A DNA stretch of 25,813 bases from Phallusia fumigata (Eukaryota > Chordata > Ascidiacea > Phlebobranchia > Ascidiidae): the NCBI GenBank assembly GCA_008931825.1, contig QXVZ01016895.1, positions 5,690-31,502 on the forward strand, given 5' to 3'. Position 1 is the first letter of the stretch. Each line of letters begins with the position of its first letter. This document shows, one piece after another, positions 8,942 through 20,900 of the stretch. The position numbers were made by a program, and so were the translations under genes. A model generated the notes under the pieces. It made no database searches, had not been told where the DNA came from, and saw only the letters and a program-made list of their open reading frames with translations.

Positions 8942-11900
8942 GTATGATGTTTTAATCACCTTTTTATTTCATGAAACGCTTTGTTTATGATAAACACCAC
9001 ATGGACTAGGTTTATTTTGGATGCTAAAAAAATTTATTGCTAGTAACTCTGAAAGTAAGCAGCAAGTACTTTTGAGTTTTTCAAACAACCATTGCTGTTT
9101 CCAAAACTGATTTCATATTTTTGAATATGTGTTTTTTTATTCAACTGCACATCAGAGGTTAAATCTTTATAATAGGTGCATGTTGAAAAAGTAAAATCCC
9201 GAACTTGCATGTGTCTGTATTTTTTTATACAGTCAGTGATAGATGTTCGTCCGGGGAAAATCAAGACATAAGTGGACCAAGATTACAAGCACTAATTCAG
9301 ACAATACCAAGGTTAGAAAAATAGTTAATCTAGTGTTTGAATTGCCCTAATATATTTAACTTTTATACCATTTTGTGTTCATTTCGAAGGTCAAACTTGT
9401 CTAGGAGTTGTCTGTTTTTGTGGCAAACTTGACCATGTTGCGGTAATAACGATAAAAATCAGCATTTATTTAGTTGATGCTGTCTTTTTTGGAAAATAAT
9501 TTATTGAAAATTGGAGCAAATATGGTGTACATAGTTGCATTATTCATAGGTTTCGGGTGATTGTCAAAGTTCAGAAAATTGTCCCTGATGAAGAACCGGT
9601 TATTCGAGTAAGTGTTTTTTTTTATGTAGCAAATTAACTCTAAATTGTGCCTGTTCATGTGGTAAAGTTTTTTAAATTATTTATTGCAAACTGTCTAGCT
9701 TCACTTAAAACTCAGGCAGGAAGTTTAACTCTTTCAAAATTGGCTTTGTTCTTTGGTCGATTTATTGGCTTTAATCGATTAAAAATCTGTTAAAATTTTG
9801 GACAAAGAAAAAACACAAACATCTCTAAATCTAGTCTAATAACATTTTAATAGCAGGCAAATATGGACAAATTGTCAAATTAGACTAAAAGTCTCCGTTT
9901 AAAACTGTAATTTAATTTTGATATATGTTGGAACCCAAATATTCTTTGTACATTTGATTTGATGTATGTTATGTATACATATATAGTCCAAATATGTTTT
10001 TTTGTTTGATTTTGATGTATGTAGAATTTATAAATAAACCCAAATTTAAAACTAATATACTGATTTTGCTACCTGATTGGGGGTCGCTCATTATGCCTCC
10101 TTCCCTTAATCCGGCCCTACTTAACAACCAGCTGCAACAAACCACCCCCCCCCCTGCGGTTCTGCGCTGCATTATCTGTCTGATTCTAATCAACTGTAAT
10201 AAATCTCCCACCTAGCACCCGCGGGTCAGCAATTGTGTTTATACGTGTCATTTATCATTTCAATATGCTCCAGATCCTCTTTGAAAGATGTCACATTGTT
10301 TATGCATGAGCCGCGCGTGCTTATCGGAATAGCTGCGACGTATTGATTGGTGCCAATTGCGCATGTGGTTTTTGCACCCCTGGATACGTAAATGTTATGG
10401 TTTTAAAGGCGGGCTGTTTGATAATTGAGCCCGTTCTTTTTTACAATTGATCGTTGTTGCAGAAACGCGTGGTGTGCCATCTTATAGCTGAAGAATGGTG
10501 TCGCGCTCGTAATGCGCTTTTCTATTTGTCCCCATCAGATACGGTTTAGCCACCCGAAGGCCCCCTGGGTAATTCCTCCGCCACAGGCCTCATGGGTCCT
10601 GCCGACTTTGCCTCAAGGCCAAACCTAACTGGTAAACAGCAAACACTGTAGGTTTTTGGTCGGTTTATTCTATATTTCCTAGCGAAAAATTTTCTCAGCG
10701 TGTCAATGCGTCGTGGTGCCCAAATTGACATCGCAAATGGCAAACATGTTTTCCGTACTGTTTTACGAGCGCAATTTGGGCCCCAGAACGCATTTAAACG
10801 CTGTGAAATGTGTGGTTCTCACGTCTCGAGTCTCTTGAGGTTGTATGCAAAACCAATCTAATTTCGACGATAAGTGTATTTCACTGTTGAGTTTTTGTTG
10901 GCTTTTAGATGGGTAGGAGATGTATTTAAAACTTGTGCAATACGTGATACAGAATTCTAAACTGTCGTTATGATTTGATTTCCAAAAAAGCATCAAGCTA
11001 ATTCGATGTTCAGTGTCGGCCAACTTTGACTCCATCAAACTGTTGACAGCAATCTGGGTTGACGAATTGTCTGTTTGGAAAATCGCTTGAAAGACACTTT
11101 TGACAACCGTTTGCTGATGTTTACCCCGTCGAATCTGGCATAACAATACAGAAGTTTTGATTGCGTCGATTGTGTGGAAGTTTGGGTTTGTTCACCCCGG
11201 TTTAAAGTTTCTGTGCTGTGTGACTGTGACTATAGCTCAGTGCCTGGCGTGGATGCCTTTTCGGGCATCAATGATAGACACCTGTTTGGTTAATTAGTGT
11301 TCGCAAATCGTGGATGTCAACATAACCATCGTTGCGCGTCCTTCGCCGAGGCCCATGTGAACTCGTGTCCTTCCTACGAATGCGTGGTTGTGCACAATCT
11401 GTTACTTTTGAAGCTAATAATTTCGTTGTACGCAATACGAAGAATCGAAGCTTCAATCAACAATGTTTAAATGTGGAAACGACGTACATCGTTTAAATGC
11501 GAAAAGTTTAATTTAAACCATTAGAGCGAGCGGCCGCTTTGGTCCTGCGCAGTTATGGCAAACAGCTTTGTCACGCTCAAGTTTTGACTTGTGTTCTCGT
11601 GGATTTGATGGTTGACTGACTTCTAACACCCAAATACAAAATAGATGCCATAACCTTGCGCTAGTAAGATGTTTTAATGGGAATTTCACTTCGTCTAAGC
11701 TAGACCCAGCTTACCATCCTTCAGTGCTGTGCTGTGATCCACTTCTTTGGTGTGGAACAAATGATTGTAGCACCATGGCACTATAGGTTAAAAAGCAGTT
11801 AGTTGAATTTTCAATGATTTAATAGTTGTTTTGTCAATAGCAGACGGTAATGCATTGAAATGACGTATAACGCGTAAAATGATGTAATAAAATATTTAAA

Positions 11901-14900
11901 AAACGTTGAAATTGGTACTAAAAATTTGTAAATCCCACATTGTGCATGGCAACGGATAGCGTTGAATTTAAGTTATTAGAGCTGCTTCGTCTAAAACTGA
12001 ATTGGTCACCAAAGTCCAAGTGCAGTCTTATTCTCCCATTAATCAACGTGCTTAGTGTTGNGTTTTGACTTGTGTTCTCGTGGATTTGATGGTTGACTGA
12101 CTTCTAACACCCAAATACAAAATAGATGCCATAACCTTGCGCTAGTAAGATGTTTTAATGGGAATTTCACTTCGTCTAAGCTAGACCCAGCTTACCATCC
12201 TTCAGTGCTGTGCTGTGATCCACTTCTTTGGTGTGGAACAAATGATTGTAGCACTATAGGTTAAAAAGCAGTTAGTTGAATTTTCAATGATTTAATAGTT
12301 GTTTTGTCAATAGCAGACGGTAATGCATTGAAATGACGTATAACGCGTAAAATGATGTAATAAAATATTTAAAAAACGTTGAAATTGGTACTAAAAATTT
12401 GTAAATCCCACATTGTGCATGGCAACGGATAGCGTTGAATTTAAGTTATTAGAGCTGCTTCGTCTAAAACTGAATTGGTCACCAAAGTCCAAGTGCAGTC
12501 TTATTCTCCCATTAATCAACGTGCTTAGTGTTGCAGGCGGCAATTAATAACACGTGTTTCGTCCAATGCACAACATTAACCAAAATCTGTCGAGACAACC
12601 AAACGCTAAAAATAATTAATCGTGTTGCTTCGCTTCTGAGCCTCAGCATGTTTACTGACCATGCCATGCGCCGCGTGACCATGACCACAAATTACATCTG
12701 CGATCATGCACAACGTCATCAACTACGTCATAAGGAGTGTGAAACAACCAATGTGTTGCAATTACCAAAATAGGTGTCGAAATCGGAATGATTTTCTAAC
12801 GACCATCTTTGAAAGTACACATTAATGGCTTGTTCGGGGTTAAGATACTGGTTGAATACATCGCTTAACTTTTCTTTTGAACTTTATTTGTATCTGCGCG
12901 CTGGGAGAAATTAGATTTTAACTTCTTGGACGTTAAGGCCTTCCTGTTNGAGTGTGAAACAACCAATGTGTTGCAATTACCAAAATAGGTGTCGAAATCG
13001 GAATGATTTTCTAACGACCATCTTTGAAAGTACACATTAATGGCTTGTTCGGGGTTAAGATACTGGTTGAATACATCGCTTAACTTTTCTTTTGAACTTT
13101 ATTTGTATCTGCGCGCTGGGAGAAATTAGATTTTAACTTCTTGGACGTTAAGGCCTTCCTGTTGTGAAAATTGTTTGGTTGAAGTTGATGCAAAGCGCCA
13201 GATTTCTACATAAACTATGTCGAATTTACCAACATGCCTCGCGCTCGTAAGGTCGTGGGTTGAAATTCGGTGTGTTTCCCTGATTGATAAAAACATTTTC
13301 TTCAACCTGAGGAGACCGTACGGTCAATAAAGTATGATATGAAATAAGACTGGAGGACGAACTCATTACGAGTGTGAAGCATTGTTTTGCTTTCGGAAAA
13401 TAATAATGAATTTACCATGTTTGTGTGCCTAAGAACTGGTTTGGTTTACTTTATCTTCACTCGAGCCAAACTTCGAAATTTTACCCTTAAGTTTGACGAC
13501 TATCGAATCTTATTTTACAACAAAAACACCAAAAAACATCTTATTACCAGGATACGCTGAAAGACTGGGCCGACAATTTGGGACTCAGCCTTATTCTCAC
13601 AACGGGCGGAACCGGATTCTCGCCACGAGATGTCACTCCCGAGGCGACTAAGGCGGTTATTGAGAGGGATGCCCCGGCCATGTCCGCTGCCATAACCATC
13701 GCTGCACTGAAAGTCACCCCGCACGCCATGTTGTCAAGGTATTTGATGACGACAGCGATTGTGGCAACGTTTGAATGTACATACTATCGGGCAGTTTTTT
13801 ATTTTGCTATGTTGGCCATTTCTAAGTTTTTGCAGCACTGTTTGTTACCAATTAACTTTTCTGTTCCACTTGTCTTGAACAAAAAGCTACTTGGTTAGCT
13901 AAAGATATCGTAGATAACATCTTTATGCAACTTTATTATGGGTCCCCTTCTAAAGGACACATTTTTTCAGCTATCGTTTTGGTCAAGAACGTTTTTATTT
14001 CTTCTAATTTTTGCTTATGGTAGATAGTCATCTGAAGTTGTTCACTGACTTTTTCCCCCATTTCATTCAATGATTGACCCACAAGCACCCAAAACGTAAA
14101 AACGAATAGTACCTGGTTTGAACATAATTGCTTTCTTAAAAATGGCAACTGCATTATACTTTATGTTTCATTTCATTAGAATCGAACAAAATAAATATTT
14201 TATAAAATCAGGTCCAAAAAAACCAGCAGGTTTATACTGTACCACGTCGTGGCTTTTTTCCAGGGCTGTGTGTGGAATCCGGGGCAGCGTCCTCATCGTT
14301 AACCTGCCAGGAAGTGCCAAAGCGTCAACGGTAAGTTGAAAGTATTTCCTTTTGTCTGCTGAGAACCTAAGAACTGAGCAATGCCTCTGTGCACCAAACG
14401 TTTATAGATTTTTAGACTATTTTGTTTTGCTACTAAATTTGCAGCTACAGATCCTAAAGCTTAGAACCAGCGTCACTTAAGAGTTTAAAAAACTCGCTTT
14501 AAATGAATAAAACGTTAAGTTATAAATTGTTTACTTTGCTACTTTTTAGCTCTCAATACGAGGTTTGTTTCGAAATTTTTACAAAATCGTCCGTAATCGT
14601 TGTACGAAGCACCATCTTTAGGCAGAGAACTAGTTTTTTTTCAAAAGTTGATCGGACATTCGACGCATCAGCGATGAGAATTCAATAAAGTCGCTTATTA
14701 TCAAAGTTGTATTTATTGATACGAAAACAGTTCAGCTACGAAACGTAGTTATTGTTCGACGCCCTTAAGAAATGATAAACCACGCACAGTTTGAGAAATC
14801 CACGGCGGTAGTCCATTATTACCATGCTAACGCGTATTTCATATTTCAACCGGCGATTTTGGACATTTTCCGAGTTTTACTGTGAAAATAACAAGAAAAG

Positions 14901-17900
14901 TTTAAGCACAAGCAGCTCAGATGAAGTCTTCTTGGCAGGGTACCCGTCTCATCTTTAATCCTTAAAACAACAAACAGAGCTGGCGTTCAAAGTCCCATAG
15001 ACGCCAACAAGCATTACATAATATCGTCGGACCTGCTTCGTGGAAAACCTTGTTTGTTTACACTACCTCCCGAAATCGTGTTGGCATTTATATAACATCG
15101 ACCTTATGAGCGCGAACTTCACTGAAATTAACGAGCTCGCTACTTTAGACGAATATTTACGATAAGTTGACTTCATCCGTTTATGTTAAGCGAAACTAAT
15201 AATTAACGGGGGTTGAAAGTTTATTCATGATGTTTACACCACCTGACATAGAAGTTGACAACCTTTGGCACAAGTGACATGAGTGACAGGCCTGTCAAGT
15301 TCAAATGCCAATACATTTGTGAGCAACTTGGCTCTTCGTTTTGAAGCAGTGACGTCGTAAACATGCTACGCGAAGTCAATAACGTTGCAATAGAATTTGT
15401 AAACTGGCACACTGCGTATGAAACGTTGCCCACCCAAGACCGAACATGCGCTTTTATGTTCTTCTGTATTAAACAACATGACCTTAAAACAAGCTTTCCC
15501 ATACCACTGTAAGGTGTACGTGCTTCTGTGTGTTTAAGCCCTTTGGCAGCGGATTACACGCTGAGGTGTTCGCGGTGTTCGCGAAGCATAATAACTTCCC
15601 CCAACCGAACCCTGTAATAATCGGTCGTGCGCAGGTCAATTGCTCATGAAATGTTGAACACGGCGAACGCGCATTAAAGGTTCCTAGCGATGGGTAATTT
15701 AGAAAACCACCTCATGTAGATAAACAAAAATGCTAATCTAATGTATCAGTGCGCTTTTTTATCAGAATCTTTTGGGTCGAATGTGTAATGATGTCATCGA
15801 TATTATTTTTCGCGAGGTTTAAACCTTATGCCTTGGTTTTTTGTTAGTTTTTGGGTCGAGTGTCTCGGACCATTCGACCAAGCGATCGACGTTTCAGGTT
15901 GAGCATTATGTTCGCTGCGAGTATGCCAGCATGCGTAACACGGCTTGGTTTAAACCAATGGTTTTCCAACATTTGCGGTCATTAGAGGGCGCTGGAGTAC
16001 GCATAAGCAATTGGGGGTACTGAGAGAATAATTGACAGTTAAAACGGAATGCAACGACAAGTTAATTTTTTTTTCGAAGACATACATATATTTTTAAACT
16101 ATTAATACAAGAAATTTGGTCAAATGTTTCCACTTGCACGCTGGTGAAGCTAGTTTTTAACGAAAATAAGTTCGTTTTCATTTCTTTTCGAAGTGCGGTA
16201 CAAGAAAAATGTTGAAAAACACCGACTTAAACCTTCTATTCCCACACAGGAGTGTCTGAACGTGATCCTACCCGCCCTGCCGCACGGCGTCGATCTCCTG
16301 CGGAACAGACAACCGAGCAAAAGTCAAGACCACCAGGTTCCTACCTCCCACTGCTGGGCGCACCCTTGTTGTGAAGAAGGCCCCGGCGGGGCGTTATTGC
16401 GAACTGCACACGTCTCATCCAGCCGGAACGAGAATTTGGTGACGTCGTCGCCGCCGTCGCTTCCATCGCTTCCGCATCATCATGTAGGGCGCGGGCCTGA
16501 TGGTTGTACCCCCCGCGTTCTTGGTGGCGTCAAGCATGAATTTCTATGTTTTGCTAAGAAGCGCGCTTTTACGGTTCATTGCGTGGAGGTCACGTGCGGT
16601 GCGCGAAAAGGGCCACGTGGTATAGATTTGTTAGGGTTTGAAAAATTCTGTTAGGCTCACCAGAAGTTCGTTTTATCTGCACACTATGATCAACACAACT
16701 TCGCTTTTGTATTCATAGCACATAGTGCTAAATCTGGGACTAATGTATTTGGGACAGGATTAAACTGTTATCACCGCGGTCTCAACCGGTGCCAAGCGCT
16801 CTATTGGTCCCCAGCAAATACTTTTCATAAACACCAGACGTACCTAACCCCTGTCAATTATGTGTTTGCACTTTGCAAAACTCCAATATTTCATTACGTG
16901 TAACAGGCTGTGTAAAGCCGCTTGGCAACAATTTGCGGGCAAACTAAAAATGCGCATACCTTAGAATTCATTTCGATTTTCGCACTTACACCTTTCAAGT
17001 GGTCCAACCCATTTGACTCTTGACTGAATAAGTTCATTCGCTCCAAATCTGCGGAAATGTCAACTCGGTTCGTACGTTTTGCGTATTTTCAGAATTTGTA
17101 ATGGAACGGAACCCACACACTTCGATATAGGTGGCGCTGTTGGGTGATTTTTAAAGATTTTTGGCGCAGTTTTGCGGCTTTTCGCTTTTGCTACGACGCG
17201 ACCGCACATTAAGAGCTGACACTCCAGCTAACGCTCGAAGCATACAGCCTTAAGTGGTTTGTGGCTCGGTGTGGCAAATTGTCGTTGGCTGCCTTCTATG
17301 ATTTTTAAACGCTTTTTACTCGACATATATAAGAAACACACAATTGGATGTCGATCGATTATAGGTTTTTTAGCGTTAGGTGTTTGTCTGAACCTTGCGG
17401 TGCATGTTTTTGGAATATATTTCGACTAAAAGTCGTTTAACGTTTTGAAATGCAAGCATTTGTACACCAATTACCAACGATTATAAATATTGGGTGTTGC
17501 GTTACCAACAGACCCTCCGAAGAAGCAAATGCGTTTTACAATTTAGGAGTGATTTCAGAACTAGGGTTTATTTTGGATGTGCATTCGTCACACAGTAATA
17601 CAATTACATAACTTTTGAACAGTTTACAAACTTTATTAACGAAAAAAGTATTTTTTCCTTATTTTAGCCTAAAGATGTTTTTGTAGTAAACTTAAATGTG
17701 TGGATACAATAAAGAAAAAAATAAGTCGATCATTAGGCTCGCCTAAAATTCCTGCTCATAATGGACGTCACGTGATCGTAAAAGGACATTTGATTGGTCA
17801 AACACCTCAGAAAATTAGAATCAATCACAAAATGTGTTCACACGGTGTCCACAAACTTCCAATCTCTACTTATTGACCCAGATCAACGATTCAAGCCCCT

Positions 17901-20900
17901 CGCTTTCGACCGACAGTTTTCGTCACCACATCCAGGAACACCCAGACAGGGGGAGTTCCCTGGTGACCGCCAGTGACCTGAACATGGAACCTGACACCGA
18001 GGCCGATGATGCCATGTCCGGCACATGCAGACATCAACATGTAAGCAACCCTGCTGTTTGGTGGTGGTGTAGACGTAAAAGAGTAAAAAACAGTTTTTTG
18101 TAGTTTCAAGTGGTTAAACGCTTGCAAGGCCTGGTTCAATTTCGCTTTACGATTCTTGGAAGTTTGGCGTACTGCACAGCTTGTTGCATTATCGTCAGGG
18201 TCGTTTTCGGCCTTGAGTGAGAAAAGCTATATGTATGGGCATAGGCTTTTCACCTAGTGTATGTATCAGGCACAAGGCGATGCCAAATGGAAAAGCAGTT
18301 GTTTTTTGGACAATACAATCTAATTAAAGAAGGCGAAAAGTCGACCAATTTTTTAAAAAAAAGCGAACATTAACTTTGGTTCTAATGGACCCATGCATTT
18401 GTTTATTCAGCTCCAAAACATAACTACTTTTTCCTGTTTCCTTCACAGGTGAGTGTAATCGGATCCAGACCGTTAAGCCGAAGTATTCTGTCTGATAGCG
18501 CAGTATCGGGTGAGTCGAAGTTTATAGCAGTGATGTTTTGTGCTTCCACGCACTAAAACTATTTGCATGGAAAAGGGTCCGCCAAAATTTGATTCCAGGA
18601 AATAAGTCGTGCCCTCAACTGACGACTATTTCAGGTTTAGATTCAAGTGGAGTTTCTAAAATCGCGCGACGTCTTCGGAATTCCCCTTACCCGCTGACGT
18701 CAATGGACAAAGCATTTTCCATCGTTCTCAACAATTCGCCACCTCTTCGCGTCGTGTCGAAGTATTTCAAAGGTAACCCTGCGAGTTTCGGCAATTCTCA
18801 TGATGACAATAGCGTGTATCAAAACTTGGAATATAAATTATACACTAACAATTGCTTGCATCTTATTGGGATCTGTACTGCTGTTTTAAGTAGTCTCAAT
18901 AGAAAGATACATGCCACTATTGCTGAGTAAAACATCTTTCACGTCTCACACTATTGTCATCATCAACAATGACTCAGAAAGGCGGCCAACAGTCGTTTGT
19001 CTGTTCACACGCACATGTACTGGCATGTATTTTTAAATTGAAACTACATTTTGCTGTAACAAAAGTGCGCAAAAATCGGTTGATCTTACCCCACAAAACA
19101 CGTTTTTATTATTTCGTGATCCGAACCTGTAACAGTTTAAATTCTGTGTCACCCATTCTCGGTAACCTTCCTCGATTTAAGAGGTTCTTTTGGACCCAAA
19201 CGACGCAGCAAACAAGCTTAATGAGATGAAACAAGAAAATACTCAAATTTCAACTCAACACATTTTCCGACAACCAAAAAATTGATTTGTTTTCTCACCA
19301 ACCCAACCCTCTCTACTTCACAGAGGCGTTTGGTCACATTCTGGCCGAAAATGTTCGTTCCAAGGGTCCCCTCCCCCCCTTTCCGGCGTCGATTATGGAT
19401 GGATACGCGGTCATAGGTAAGCTCTGGTGACGGATACAATTCTGAGCAGAAACTAAACGATGCTAAAATCGAATATCGAATGTAAATTAGTGATTTTTAC
19501 CAAGTGGTACGCGAGTGTTTTTTTGTTTTCACAAAAATCTGTCTTCATTAGCTTTTGCTTTTACTTATCGGGTTGTGTATGTTAGTTCCTGGATTTCCGT
19601 GTAAGTTTCTTGAACTTTTGTTATTAATTTTCTCGCATAAGATTAATGTAAGTCGGGCTAAATTAGAAGGGTAACAAATAGGTGACTCAAGTAATCCACC
19701 ATGACAAAAAAGGTTGTTGCTATAGCTTAAATGGAATATTGCAAACTTTTGCAAGACTTTCCGATCTCCGTTTTCCCATCTATACTTTCACACTAATAAG
19801 GAAACTTTCCATTTATTACTAGCGTCCGACACTCCTGGCGATCTCGACGTTGTGGGTTCGTCGATTTGCGAGAGGAACAACAGTAGTTCGAACGACAATT
19901 ACCTGTCTTCCGGCAAAGTTTATCGGATCACTACCGGGGCCCCACTGCCGATTGGTGCCGACGCCATAGTGCCGGTCGAGGAAAGCATGCTACTGGAAGA
20001 AACCGACGACGTAAGTTAATTGTGTGAAAAATTCGTTTTTTATTCACTTCGGTACGCTGTGTCAAATTTTTGTCGATGCAAATCCTAAAATGCATGTCAG
20101 AATTAAACATCGACTACTGTGATCCTGAAATATTTTTTGCTAAGTATACTAGAAGCAGTAAGTGAATTAAAAAACTCTAAATAGTTACAAAACACAAATA
20201 AATCTGGAAAACTTGCGATGTGACTAACAATGTTCTTTAGTTATGGGGAAATAATTTGAGTAAAAATAAAATAAAATGCATTTTTCTGTGTTGCTTTCAT
20301 GTCGATTTGGTTCTTAAAATGCTTGTCTAAACCGAAAATCGACTGCTGGGCTTATATTCGCCAGATATAGCAGAAGCCCCGAAATCCTTTTTTTTGTTAA
20401 AATTGTTTATTTCTAGAAAGGTTTAGTTGATTTTTCCCCAAGTCATATCCGATTCCACTTCCTTTCCAAGTAAACCTTCAGGCCAAAAGAAAACAATAAG
20501 CGTCTCTCTGTATTCTCAGGGTGACACTGAACTACGCGTTCGAATCATGAAGGCGGTTTTACCCGGCCAAGATGTGAGGCCTGTGGGTAGCGACATCAAG
20601 ACGGGTGAAGTTGTAGTGAAAGCTGGGACCAGAATTGGACCTTCTGAAGCTGGACTTCTCGCTGCTGTTGGTATCACGTCTGTTCGTGTTCACAGTCTAC
20701 CTGTGGTCGCGTTGTTCTCCACTGGAAACGAGGTACATATTAAAACTGAATGCATTCATTATATTGAGCATTATTAAGGTTTTTTGGATTTGTGAAATTT
20801 CGTTTATTCTTCCATTTTAATCCATTTTATGTCCTTTTACTGCTTTCTGCACCAATGTGTTTTTGACAATAAGTCCTTATAATGTAAACAAATATGTTTT

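Larger units (their letters stand above)
9608..13550. other. GPHN intron 3, 3.9 kb, repeat-bearing
   Basis: This is the largest intron of the window, between donor GTAAGT and acceptor TTATTACCAG. It holds two single-N joins with flanking direct repeats and a tRNA-like repeat near 13.2 kb, listed separately. A patch at 10070-10170, with a poly-C run and LNPALLNNQ-like translation, and a GC-richer patch at 10540-10640 look like degraded interspersed repeats, but I cannot assign a family. The minus-strand frames at 10546-10743 and 10763-11146 show no recognisable protein family. About 700 bases of the length is assembly duplication, so the true intron is probably nearer 3.2 kb. Confidence 0.7.

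Noticed and set aside
10763-11146. Minus-strand 127-codon open frame inside GPHN intron 3
   Set aside because: No recognisable motifs or partner exons, and composition is like the surrounding intron.
13226-13300. Intact tRNA gene
   Set aside because: Only a B-box-like segment is visible. There is no complete cloverleaf or matching acceptor stem, so a tRNA-derived SINE is a better reading.
16484-16654. Continuation of the exon 6 frame to the stop at 16654
   Set aside because: It would truncate gephyrin before the linker and E domain. All downstream exons are intact and phase-compatible with splicing at 16483 or 16336, so at most this is an intron-retention product.
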